From Micromonospora parva (lineage in GTDB: Bacteria > Actinomycetota > Actinomycetes > Mycobacteriales > Micromonosporaceae), in assembly GCF_000718515.1 (NCBI RefSeq), contig NZ_JNZS01000004.1, positions 1 to 64,000 on the forward strand: a DNA stretch of 64,000 bases. The letters run 5' to 3'. Shown piece after piece: positions 18,800-33,923 of the stretch (within the stretch, counting starts at the first letter, position 1; each line of letters opens with the position of its first letter). The translations under genes and the position numbers were made by a program. A model generated the notes under the pieces. It did not search any database and was not told where the DNA came from. It worked only from the letters and a program-made list of their open reading frames with translations.

Positions 18800-19128
18800 G
18801 CCGCCATCCCCCGATCGTCGAGCAGACTGTCCATGGTGGTGGCGAACGAGCGCCAGAGCTTGCCGGAGCGGGTCAGTTGGTCGCGCCCCGCGGCGTTGAG
18901 TGAGTAGTACTTGCGGTGCGGCCCGGATTCGCTCGGCACCACATAGGTGGTGAGCAGGCCGGCGGCGAAGAGGCGACGCAGCGTCCCGTAGACCGAGGCG
19001 TCGCCGACCTCCTCCAGGCCGGCCTCGCGCAACCGGCGCAGGATGTCGTAACCGTAGCCGTCCTCCTCCCGGAGAACAGCCAGGACGGCCATGTCGAGCA
19101 CGCCCTTCAGCAGCTGTGTGGTGTCCAC
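18796..19128 (-). CDS. PadR family transcriptional regulator
   Basis: 110-residue winged-helix repressor. The DNA-binding core is LKGVLDMAVLAVLREEDGYG, then YDILRRL, GDASVYGTLRRLFAAGLL (recognition helix and wing) and KYYSLNAAGRDQL; a C-terminal helix serves dimerisation. The start is set at GTG 19128: no Shine-Dalgarno is present, but a -10 box ends eight bases before it, implying leaderless translation. A perfect palindrome covers that promoter, so autorepression is likely. It is co-transcribed with the HAAS membrane gene. Confidence 0.92.
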   Translation of the reverse strand: MDTTQLLKGVLDMAVLAVLREEDGYGYDILRRLREAGLEEVGDASVYGTLRRLFAAGLLTTYVVPSESGPHRKYYSLNAAGRDQLTRSGKLWRSFATTMDSLLDDRGMAA

Positions 19129-19152
19129 GCATTGCACACTACTGTGCAATGC
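19129..19152. promoter_or_regulatory. Perfect palindromic operator of padR
   Basis: gcattgcac and gtgcaatgc are 9-bp perfect arms with a 6-base spacer. The palindrome lies directly against the padR start codon and covers its -10 box. Position and symmetry suit a PadR dimer site. Confidence 0.75.
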
Positions 19153-19165
19153 GAAATAGCGTCAA
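19136..19165 (-). promoter_or_regulatory. padR promoter
   Basis: On the minus strand TTGACG (19160-19165) and TAGTGT (19136-19141) are separated by 18 bases. Transcription would start at about 19128-19130, at the GTG start codon. Confidence 0.65.
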
Positions 19166-19208
19166 CGAATCCGCCTCAACACGCCGAGCCGGTCAGGCGC
19201 GCGGAAGA

Positions 19209-19287
19209 TTGATCGACTCGGTTTTCAGGAAGTCGGGGCATCCGAGGCACACGGATACCGCGACTTCAAGGAAGGCGAGTTGATCGA
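19209..19287. repeat. Three-tier intergenic palindrome
   Basis: Outer arms gatcgactcg (19211-19220) and cgagttgatc (19276-19285) pair with one G-T wobble. Inside them gaagtcg (19229-19235) pairs with cgacttc (19261-19267), and inside those atccg pairs with cggat (19240-19244, 19252-19256). It begins just after the ppx stop codon and may end that transcript. Confidence 0.65.
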
Positions 19288-19292
19288 GCCGG

Positions 19293-20246
19293 CTAGCGCG
19301 TGGCCGGCTGGAGGCTCCAGGCGATGCCGTCGAGGATGTCGTGCTCGGATGCCACCACCGACGGCATCCCGGCCCGTTCCATGATCACCCGAAGCACCAG
19401 CGCGCCCGCACCGATCACGTCGGCCCGGCCCGGGTGCATCACCGGGTTCGCCAACCGCTGCTCGCGGGTCTGACCCAGCAGCTCAGCGGTCACCCGGGCG
19501 ACCTCCTCGTACGACACCCGGGCGTGGTGGATGCGCTCCGGGTCGTACTCCCGCAGGCCCTGCGCGAGCGCGACCACAGTGGTGACCGACCCGGCTAGGC
19601 CGACCAGGGTGGCCGCCTCGCGACCGGGCACCACGGCGAGCGCCCGGTCCACCACTGCCGCGATGTCGGCCTGCGCCGCCGCTACCTGCTCGGGCGTCGG
19701 CGGGTCACCGGGCAGGTGCCGCTCGGTCATCCGGACGCAGCCGATGTCGACCGAGATCGCCGCACGCACCCCGTCGGCCCGGCCGCCGACCACGAACTCG
19801 GTGGAACCACCACCGATGTCGACGACCAGGAACGGCTCCTTCGCGTCGGCGGGCAACCCACGCACCGCGCCGGTGAACGACAACCGGGCCTCCTCGTCGC
19901 CGCTGACCACCTCGGGCTCGACACCGAGGGTGGCCCGCACCATCTCGGTGAAGTCAGCGGCGTTGGCGGCATCGCGGGAGGCCGAGGTGGCACACATCCG
20001 CACCCGCTGGGCGCCCAGCTTCTCGATGTCGGCGGCGTACGACGCCAACGCCACCCGGGTCCGCTCGATCGCCTCCGGCGCCAGTCGACCGGTGCGGTCC
20101 ACGCCCTGCCCCAGCCGGACGATCTCCATCCGCCGGGTCAGGTCGACAAGCGGCGCCTGCGGCCCGGCCGACGCGTCGGGCAGGTCGGCGACCAGCAGTC
20201 GGATCGAGTTGGTCCCGCAGTCGATGGCCGCCACACGCGTCGTCAC
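19293..20246 (-). CDS. ppx: Ppx/GppA exopolyphosphatase family
   Basis: 317-residue actin-fold phosphatase that degrades polyphosphate and/or pppGpp. The phosphate-1 motif is AAIDCGTNSIRLLVAD at the N terminus, phosphate-2 is FLVVDIGGGSTEFVVG (about residue 145), and the adenosine-like motif is GLAGSVTTVVALA (about 220). The short length without a C-terminal HD domain matches actinobacterial Ppx. It follows eno, ftsB-like and DUF501 in the usual actinobacterial order. Preference between polyphosphate and pppGpp cannot be read from the sequence. Confidence 0.92.
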   Translation of the reverse strand: MTTRVAAIDCGTNSIRLLVADLPDASAGPQAPLVDLTRRMEIVRLGQGVDRTGRLAPEAIERTRVALASYAADIEKLGAQRVRMCATSASRDAANAADFTEMVRATLGVEPEVVSGDEEARLSFTGAVRGLPADAKEPFLVVDIGGGSTEFVVGGRADGVRAAISVDIGCVRMTERHLPGDPPTPEQVAAAQADIAAVVDRALAVVPGREAATLVGLAGSVTTVVALAQGLREYDPERIHHARVSYEEVARVTAELLGQTREQRLANPVMHPGRADVIGAGALVLRVIMERAGMPSVVASEHDILDGIAWSLQPATR

Positions 20247-20256
20247 GGCAGCAACC

Positions 20257-21297
20257 TTACGGCAGGACGGGCGGCCACCTGGCGGCTTGGCCGGCCGTGG
20301 GCACCGACTCGCCCGCGTCGCCCGACGGGCCCCGTAACAAGCTCGCCCCCAGCGCGGTCAGGTGATGTCGGACGGCCCCGCCCTCGCGCACGCTGGCCAC
20401 CAGACCGGCGGTCCGCAGGGCGTGGGCGTGCTCCGAGGCCGAGGAGAGACTGATCCCGACCGACCGGGACAACACGGTGGTGGTCAACCCGCCGTCGGCC
20501 GCCAGCCGGCGCAGCACCAGCGCCCGGGTGACGCCGAGCAGCCGACCGAGGGAATCGGCGGCGGCGGAGGCCCCGAGCGTGGGCATGACCACCGGATAGA
20601 CGAGCAGGATCGGATGACCCTGCTGGAGCAGCACCCGGGGCCGTGGCCCGGCCAGCGGGGAGGGCAGCAGGATCAGCCCGTGGCCGGTGCCGGGGAGATC
20701 ACCGTCCCACCACGTGTGTACCTCCAGCACCGGCTCCCGCCACCGGATCCCCGGGTGCAGACCCGAGAAGAGGCGGGCCAGGCCATGCTGCGCCAGCCGC
20801 TGACTGGCAGCCGCCACCTGCTGGCGGTACGCGGACGTCAGCTCGGCCCAGTGCGGTTCGAGGACCGCGTCGAACCAGGCCCGCACGGCCCCGCCGAACA
20901 GGTCCAGCACCTCCGGGTCGGCCGCCGCGAACCGCCGCCGCAGCGGGCTGACCGGCGTGTCCGCGTACGCCATGGTGACCTCGGCGCGGACCCGCCGTGC
21001 CGGGGTGGCCCGAATCGCCTCCAGGCCGGCCTCCACCGACTCCAGACCGGCGAAGGGCGTGACGAAGTCCGGCAGACGCCCCTGGCCGGGCAGCAGGTGC
21101 CGCAGGATCGCGGTGGCAGCCTGGGCGGCAGGCGTGCCCTCGGCCGCCACCGCCCGCTCGGCCAGCGCCGGCGCCAGCGCCGCGACAGTGGGATCGCGCA
21201 GCCACTGACCGGCCAGCAGCGCGTTCGCGACCGGGTGGAGCCGGTCGGCGAACCGCACCCGGCACAGGTCGGCCGACCCGAGCTGGAGGCGAAGCAT
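20257..21297 (-). CDS. ArsR-like winged-helix regulator
   Basis: 346 residues. The N-terminal two thirds (LGSADLCRVRFADRLHPVAN onward) resemble the DUF5937-type module of unknown ligand; the C-terminal winged helix is at about 245-310 (GLTTTVLSRSVGISLSSAS, then EHAHALRTAGLVASVREG and VRHHLTALG). It diverges from the esterase lipoprotein gene, with an inverted repeat between them, so it probably controls itself and/or that gene. The effector is unknown. Confidence 0.82.
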   Translation of the reverse strand: MLRLQLGSADLCRVRFADRLHPVANALLAGQWLRDPTVAALAPALAERAVAAEGTPAAQAATAILRHLLPGQGRLPDFVTPFAGLESVEAGLEAIRATPARRVRAEVTMAYADTPVSPLRRRFAAADPEVLDLFGGAVRAWFDAVLEPHWAELTSAYRQQVAAASQRLAQHGLARLFSGLHPGIRWREPVLEVHTWWDGDLPGTGHGLILLPSPLAGPRPRVLLQQGHPILLVYPVVMPTLGASAAADSLGRLLGVTRALVLRRLAADGGLTTTVLSRSVGISLSSASEHAHALRTAGLVASVREGGAVRHHLTALGASLLRGPSGDAGESVPTAGQAARWPPVLP

Positions 21298-21313
21298 GAC
21301 ACCAGCCTGCCCG

Positions 21314-21353
21314 CCTTCGGCCAGGACCGAAAGGGTTGTTTACCGGCCGAAGG
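21314..21353. promoter_or_regulatory. Inverted repeat between divergent regulator and esterase
   Basis: ccttcggcc (21314-21322) and ggccgaagg (21345-21353) are 9-bp perfect arms whose centres are 31 bp apart, close to three helical turns. Placement between the divergent starts at 21297 and 21386 suits an operator for the ArsR-like protein. Confidence 0.45.
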
Positions 21354-21385
21354 ATCTCCAGTGTGGACGGCGGGGTCGACGGGGG

Positions 21386-22285
21386 GTGACCGGCGTGCGG
21401 CGATCGGTGGCGGTGTTGACGGGGCTTTGCCTCCTGATCGTGGCCGCAGCCTGTAGTGAGCGGGGGCAACCCTCGTCGGCCCCGCCAGCCGCGCCGTCCG
21501 CGTCGAGCGAACGACCGGCGGCCGGCGACCACCAGCTCACCCTGAAACACAACGGGCTCGACCGCACCTACCTGCTGCACGCGCCGGCAGGGTACGACCC
21601 GACCCGGTCACCCGCACTGGTCATCGCGCTGCACTTCTATCCCGGCACCGGCTCCGCGATGCGGGAGCTGGCGGGCCTGGACGCCAGGGCCGACAAGGAC
21701 AACGTGCTGGTCGCCTACCCCGACGGGCAGGGCGGCGGTTTCAACGCTCTCATCTGCTGCGGCAGCGCCGACGACGTCGGCTTCCTCGACGCCCTCACCG
21801 ACCATCTGGTGCAGACCTGGCACGCGGACCCGAACCGGGTGTTCCTCACCGGCATCTCGAACGGCGGCGACATGAGCTTCCGGGCGGCGGTGGAGAGCAC
21901 CGGCACCTTCGCCGCGATCGGGGTGGTCAGCGGTGGCTACAGCGGGGAGTTGACCACGGCCGGTAGCTACGTGCCGAAGAGCCCGGTCTCCGTGATCACC
22001 TTCATCGGCGGTCAGGACCGGTACGCCACGATCTTCCAGACCGGGATACGGACCTGGCAGCAGCGGCTCAACTGCCGGCCGAGCCCGAAGGCAGCCGGGG
22101 TGCCGGGCGTGACGCACACGGTGGCGGGCTGCGCGGACGGCAGCGAGGTCAGCGTCTACACCCTCGCCGACATGGGTCACAGTTGGCCGGGCGCGACAGC
22201 GGGCCAACTCGCCGCGTCCTCCGCGGGGCTGTCCGCCACCGACCTGATGTGGGACTTCTTCGCCGCCCACCCCCGCAAGGGCTGA
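21386..22285 (+). CDS. Secreted esterase lipoprotein (PHB depolymerase / feruloyl esterase-like)
   Basis: 299 residues with a lipoprotein signal: LTGLCLLIVAAAC, lipid-anchored cysteine about residue 23, then a Ser/Pro/Ala-rich linker. The alpha/beta hydrolase domain has LVIALHFYPGTGSA (oxyanion region), the nucleophile elbow TGISNGGDMSF (Ser about 158), IGGQDRYA for the acid and DMGHSWPGA for the histidine (about 264). It resembles the LpqC/carbohydrate esterase 1 group. The start is GTG 21386, with GTG 21395 as alternative after a G-run. The frame is open back to 21296 but that part overlaps the divergent regulator. Confidence 0.85.
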   Translation: MTGVRRSVAVLTGLCLLIVAAACSERGQPSSAPPAAPSASSERPAAGDHQLTLKHNGLDRTYLLHAPAGYDPTRSPALVIALHFYPGTGSAMRELAGLDARADKDNVLVAYPDGQGGGFNALICCGSADDVGFLDALTDHLVQTWHADPNRVFLTGISNGGDMSFRAAVESTGTFAAIGVVSGGYSGELTTAGSYVPKSPVSVITFIGGQDRYATIFQTGIRTWQQRLNCRPSPKAAGVPGVTHTVAGCADGSEVSVYTLADMGHSWPGATAGQLAASSAGLSATDLMWDFFAAHPRKG

Positions 22286-22807
22286 TCACAGGCGCAGCAG
22301 CATCCGGGTGTTGCCCAGCGTGTTCGGCTTGACCCGCTCCAGGTCGAGGAACTCCGCGACACCCTCGTCGTACGACCGCAGCAGCTGCTCGTAGACCGGC
22401 TGCGGCACCGGCGCGCCGTCGATCTCGCGGAAGCCGAACGAGGCGAAGAACCGGGTCTCGAAGGTGAGCACGAAGATGCGGGCCACGCCCAACTCCCGGG
22501 CCGCGTCGATCAGCTCACCGACCAGCCGGTGACCGATCCGCCGGCCCCGGCAGGACGGGTCCACCGCCACCGTGCGGATCTCCGCCAGGTCCTCCCACAT
22601 GACGTGCAGCGCCCCGCAGCCCACCACGACGTCGTCCTCGGCCCGGACCGCGACCCGGAACTCCTGCACGTCCTCGAAGAGGGTGACGGTGGCCTTGCTC
22701 AGCAGCCGCCGGTCGTCGGTGTAGGTGTCGACGAGTCGCCGGATGCCCCGCACATCCCCGGTGCGTGCCCGCCGTACCGTGATCTGATCCGCAGTCGGCG
22801 TGCTCAT
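22286..22807 (-). CDS. GNAT acetyltransferase, probable short-form N-acetylglutamate synthase
   Basis: 173-residue GNAT protein. The acetyl-CoA loop is VDPSCRGRRIGHRLVGELI (about 98-116), preceded by DLAEIRTVAV and followed by FVLTFETRFFASFGFREID. This pattern and length match the single-domain amino-acid N-acetyltransferases of actinobacteria (ArgA/Rv2747 type), which make N-acetylglutamate for arginine synthesis. Another GNAT substrate is possible. It overlaps the DUF501 stop by four bases. Confidence 0.82.
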   Translation of the reverse strand: MSTPTADQITVRRARTGDVRGIRRLVDTYTDDRRLLSKATVTLFEDVQEFRVAVRAEDDVVVGCGALHVMWEDLAEIRTVAVDPSCRGRRIGHRLVGELIDAARELGVARIFVLTFETRFFASFGFREIDGAPVPQPVYEQLLRSYDEGVAEFLDLERVKPNTLGNTRMLLRL

Positions 22808-23361
22808 TCGCCCGCCGGCACGTCCACGCACGGCCCCGTCGACCACCAGGGCTCGACCAGCTCCAACGTCTCGTCGCCGAACGGGTTCACCCCGGGGCCG
22901 GCGCCCAACGCGTGGCCCAGGTGCACGTGCAGGCACTTCACCCGGCCCGGCATCCCGCCGGCCGAGATGCCGGCGATCTCCGGCACCTCGCCGATCGCCT
23001 CCCGGCGGGTGAGGTAGTCCTCGTGCGCCGCACGGTAGTGGGCCGCCAACTCCGGGTCCGTCGTCAGCCGGTCCGCCATCTCCTTCATCAGCCCCGCCGA
23101 CTCCAGTCGGCTGCACGCCGCGGTGGCCCGGGGGCAGGTCAGGTAGTAGAGGGTCGGGAACGGGGTGCCGTCGGAGAGGCGGGGGGTCGTCTCCACCACG
23201 TCCGGCAGGCCGCACGGGCACCGGTGGGCGACCGCCCGGGTGCCGCGGGGCGTCCGGCCCAGCTGTGCGGCCACCGCGGCCAGGTCGGCCTCGGTGGCCG
23301 GCTCACGCTGCGGCAGGGGTACGGAATCCGCCGCCGGCTCCGACGGTGGTACGACAGTCAC
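22804..23361 (-). CDS. DUF501 domain protein
   Basis: 185 residues, conserved in actinobacteria between ftsB-like and ppx genes. Typical features are QLGRTPRGTRAVAHRCPCG, PTLYYLTCPRATAACSRLE and KCLHVHLGHALG, with conserved Cys/His that could bind metal. Function is not known. The GTG at 23361 has GGAGAG nine bases upstream; the open frame continues to 23409 without a better site. Confidence 0.87.
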   Translation of the reverse strand: MTVVPPSEPAADSVPLPQREPATEADLAAVAAQLGRTPRGTRAVAHRCPCGLPDVVETTPRLSDGTPFPTLYYLTCPRATAACSRLESAGLMKEMADRLTTDPELAAHYRAAHEDYLTRREAIGEVPEIAGISAGGMPGRVKCLHVHLGHALGAGPGVNPFGDETLELVEPWWSTGPCVDVPAGE

Positions 23362-23405
23362 GGTGCCATCTCTCCTGGTGCGGTGCGGTGCGGTGGGTCG
23401 GTGGC

Positions 23406-24044
23406 TCACTTGCCCGGCTGCTGGCTGTCCGCCGCCTGCACGCTCGACCAGAGCGTGTCGTACCAGGTCACCGGCCCGGCCGGGGCGGCCGAGCCGGCCG
23501 GCTTCCCGGCGTCCCGGGCGGCGCCCTCCGGGTCGTGCAGCACCACCATCATCTTCTCGCCCGGCCGGCCCATGAAGAACCGTTCCCGAGCCTGCGTCTT
23601 GATGTACTCGGGGTCCTTCCAGTTGGCGGCCTCGGCGGCGAGCTTGGCGATCTCCGCCTCCTGTGCCGCCTGGGCGGCCTCCATCCGCTCGATGTCGGCC
23701 TGCTGGTCCAGGTAGACCCGGACCGGGTAGGTGTAGGCCAGCGCGAGCGCGATCAGGACCGCGAACAGCACCGTGGCCCGACCGGTGAAGCCACGGGGGT
23801 GGGGTGCGGCGAGCCGCTTCACGGCACCGCCGGCGGCGGTACGCCGAGCGGCGGCCGGACGGTTCGCGGAGCGCACGCCCTCGGCGCCCCGGGCAGCACC
23901 CGGCGCGCGACCGGCGGCGCGCGGCTCGGCGCGTACGCCGGCCTCCCGGACCGATCCCCGCGTGGCGCGCCCGCCGCCCGGCCGGCCGGACTGACCCGGC
24001 CGGCGAGCGGGACGCTGACCACCCGGTGTGCGGCGCTGCTGCAT
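23406..24044 (-). CDS. FtsB/DivIC-like septum formation initiator
   Basis: 212 residues. A long basic, Ala/Gly/Arg-rich cytoplasmic leader (1-85) precedes one membrane helix (ATVLFAVLIALALAYTYPV), a short periplasmic-side coiled coil (IERMEAAQAAQEAEIAKLA) and the DivIC motif WKDPEYIKTQARERFFMGRP. FtsB/DivIC proteins bridge FtsL and FtsQ in the divisome. The leader is longer than in Gram-negative FtsB, as is usual in actinobacteria. The ATG follows GGGAGGGG. Confidence 0.9.
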   Translation of the reverse strand: MQQRRTPGGQRPARRPGQSGRPGGGRATRGSVREAGVRAEPRAAGRAPGAARGAEGVRSANRPAAARRTAAGGAVKRLAAPHPRGFTGRATVLFAVLIALALAYTYPVRVYLDQQADIERMEAAQAAQEAEIAKLAAEAANWKDPEYIKTQARERFFMGRPGEKMMVVLHDPEGAARDAGKPAGSAAPAGPVTWYDTLWSSVQAADSQQPGK

Positions 24045-24076
24045 CGTCACACCCCTCCCCCGAGGCTTCGTGCGTC

Positions 24077-28029
<3,953 letters not shown>

Positions 28030-28084
28030 CCGCCCACCCTACCGACCGCCCCACCGTGGTCGGCCGGTTCCGCCCCGTTCCGTC

Positions 28085-28139
28085 GATCATGAAGTTGTTG
28101 CCGTTCGCCTCGGCGTGTCGGGGCAACAACTTCATGGTC
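28085..28139. repeat. 18-bp-arm palindrome touching the mazG stop
   Basis: Bases 28085-28102 pair with 28122-28139 (one G-T wobble) around a 19-base loop. The right arm includes part of the mazG stop codon at 28138-28140. It may act as the mazG terminator. The arm sequence (catgaagttgttgcc) is AT-richer than its surroundings and is not shared with the other palindromes here. Confidence 0.75.
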
Positions 28140-29124
28140 AACGCGGGTCTGCCGGTGGCGGTTCGGCGGTGCGGATGAGATCGGCGTGGGCCAGGGTGGC
28201 GCGGCGGAGGGCGGCTTCGGGGTCGAGGCCTGCCTCGCGGGCCGCCGCGACCGTGGCCAGCAGGCTGGCTCCCAGCCTCGCTTCGGCGTCCGGTTGGGCG
28301 TCGGGCAGCGGCGGCGCAACCTCGATGCCCCGGCGGGCGGCACGGTCCAGGATCTGCGCCGCCAGAGCCAGCGCGGGCTGACTCAGGGCCACGCCGTCCA
28401 GCACCGAACTTCGCGCCTTCTCCGCGCGCTTGATCCGCTCCCAGTTCTCGGTGATCTCCTCCAGGGTGCCCACCTCGGCACCGGCGAAGACGTGCGGATT
28501 ACGCCGGATCATCTTGTCGACCAGGCCACCGGCCACGTCGTCGATGGACCACCGCTCATCCTCGGGCAACTCCTCGGCGAGCCGCGCGTGCAGCACCACC
28601 TGCAACAACACGTCGCCCAACTCCTCGCGCAGCGCGTCGGTGTCGTCGGCGCTGATCGCGTCGTACGCCTCGTAGCTCTCCTCCAGCAGGTAGCCGGCGA
28701 GGCTGCGGTGCGTCTGCGCCCGCTTCCACGGGTCGCCACCCGGCGAGGCCAGCCGGTCCAGCACGGCCACCGCGTCGAGCAGCCGGGCGCCCGGCGGATC
28801 CCACGAGCCGTACATCAGCTCCATCTCGGCCAACCCCGGTTGCCGGGCCAGCCGCAGGCCCAACTCCCGGGCCAGCGCCTCGTCACCCGTCGGACCGGCC
28901 AACCACACCACGGTGCCGTGCGCCGCCACCGCGTCCAGCAACGGCTGCGTGGCCGGGCCGTCCACCACAGTGACCTCGGCGCCCGCCTGACGCACGGCCG
29001 TGACCATCTCACTGTCCGAGCCGGTCAACACCGGGTGCTGGCGTACGACGTCCCAGGCCGCGGAGGTCAACAGGCCGGCCGGCAGCCGGGGTGAGGTGAC
29101 CAGCAGGACGATCCGCGCCGACAT
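28138..29124 (-). CDS. mazG: Nucleoside triphosphate pyrophosphohydrolase MazG
   Basis: 328 residues; hydrolyses NTPs/dNTPs, including damaged ones, to NMP and PPi. The MazG core is at about 130-245: LLEESYEAYDAI and LREELGDVLLQVVLHARLA give the EExxE...ExxD magnesium site, with WSIDDVAGGLVDKMIRRNP and EEITENWERIKRAEK following. An N-terminal SAM-methylase-like or regulatory segment of about 110 residues is present, as in mycobacterial MazG. It is adjacent to the SurA-like lipoprotein and mfd, the usual actinobacterial order. Confidence 0.93.
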   Translation of the reverse strand: MSARIVLLVTSPRLPAGLLTSAAWDVVRQHPVLTGSDSEMVTAVRQAGAEVTVVDGPATQPLLDAVAAHGTVVWLAGPTGDEALARELGLRLARQPGLAEMELMYGSWDPPGARLLDAVAVLDRLASPGGDPWKRAQTHRSLAGYLLEESYEAYDAISADDTDALREELGDVLLQVVLHARLAEELPEDERWSIDDVAGGLVDKMIRRNPHVFAGAEVGTLEEITENWERIKRAEKARSSVLDGVALSQPALALAAQILDRAARRGIEVAPPLPDAQPDAEARLGASLLATVAAAREAGLDPEAALRRATLAHADLIRTAEPPPADPR

Positions 29125-29126
29125 GC

Positions 29127-29942
29127 TCAGCTGGCCGTGCCCTGCTCCGGTGCGGGAGCCTCGTCGCTCGGCGCGCCGCTCGACGGCAGCGGCTCCGGGG
29201 TGGAGATGTCAGTGACCGGGCCGGCCTCGTTGATGTACGGCAGCGAGTAGAAGACCAGCGACTGGCCGGTGCTCACCACCGACGGCACGCCCACCGCCCG
29301 GTAGCGCGGGTTGATCGTGACGTCGACCCGGCGCGCCTCTTCCTCGAGCGCGGTGCTGAGGGCGGTGGCGCTACGCACGAAGCCGCCGTCGCCGAACGCC
29401 TGACGGACGTTGGCCACCGACATCCCGGCGTCGATCGCCCCGGTCTTGGTCAGGGCGTCGTAGACGGCCATCAGCGAATCGTCGCTCAGCTCGGCCGGCG
29501 GGAGCTGCTGGTTGAGCACCTGGAGCAGGTCGATCCAGTCACCCCAGAGCTTGGCGTACTCGGTGCTCGCCGGCACCCGCAGGTTCTGCTCAAGCTGCTG
29601 CGGGCTGACCTCGTCGGGCACCTGGATGTTCTTCGCCGCCGCCACCCGCTTGCCGAGGTCCAGGCTGACCAGCAGGTTGACCACGTCCTGACGGGTCACC
29701 GCGGCGCGCAACTGCTCCGGAGACGGCGTCGCCCCCGCCTGACCGGCCTCCCGCCGGACGGCGTCACCGTACTTCGTCTGCGCGTCGTCGTAGATCGCGT
29801 CGACCCGGTCCACGGAATAGGCGGTGTCACCGACATAAGCGGCGATGTTCGGTGCGGACTTGCCGCAGGCAGCGAGGGAGAGGACACCCAGGGCCGCGAC
29901 GCTGGCGGCGGCGATCACACGGCGAGCACGCATACCCGTCAC
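29127..29942 (-). CDS. SurA N-terminal-domain-like lipoprotein
   Basis: 271 residues. Lipobox LGVLSLAAC (cysteine about 26), then NIAAYVGDTAYSVDRVDAIY, which matches the opening of SurA/PrsA-type chaperones; no peptidyl-prolyl isomerase domain is evident. It probably works on the outer face of the membrane. The C-terminal 25 residues are Pro/Glu/Ser-rich. GTG at 29942, with GGAGGG upstream, is chosen; ATG 29933 is the alternative. Two bases separate it from mazG, so the two are co-transcribed. Confidence 0.82.
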   Translation of the reverse strand: MTGMRARRVIAAASVAALGVLSLAACGKSAPNIAAYVGDTAYSVDRVDAIYDDAQTKYGDAVRREAGQAGATPSPEQLRAAVTRQDVVNLLVSLDLGKRVAAAKNIQVPDEVSPQQLEQNLRVPASTEYAKLWGDWIDLLQVLNQQLPPAELSDDSLMAVYDALTKTGAIDAGMSVANVRQAFGDGGFVRSATALSTALEEEARRVDVTINPRYRAVGVPSVVSTGQSLVFYSLPYINEAGPVTDISTPEPLPSSGAPSDEAPAPEQGTAS

Positions 29943-29996
29943 TCTCTCATGCCCTCCCCCAGCCTGTGACGGCCCCCACCACACCACGGACCCGCC

Positions 29997-33626
<3,630 letters not shown>

Positions 33627-33784
33627 GGGAAATCCTTCCCGGGGAGTCGACGCACACGACGGCGGCCCCTCGTCCAGTCGGACGGGGGGTGCACGACGAC
33701 AAGCCTAGCCCCGTCGACCGACAGTCACCCCCTTCCGCCCAGGTCCACGCCGCCCCGCGCCCCGCGCCGAAGATCGCGCTCGAA

Positions 33785-33831
33785 CCAGGATGTAGTGGCC
33801 TCAGCGACGCGCCGATGCCACTACATCCTGG
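33785..33831. repeat. 15-bp-arm palindrome between divergent mfd and cyclase
   Basis: ccaggatgtagtggc (33785-33799) and its exact complement (33817-33831) flank a 17-base loop. It lies about 160 bases before mfd and 93 bases before the cyclase start, in a divergent promoter region, so a terminator role is unlikely. The rest of 33627-33923 shows no coding. Confidence 0.75.
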
Positions 33832-33923
33832 ATATTGCGAGATCTTGGGACCGCGCCGCCCGGCGCCACCAGCCCTCGCAGCGGATCTTGACCGAATGGC
33901 GGCTGGCGTGGTCGGGTTTCGGG

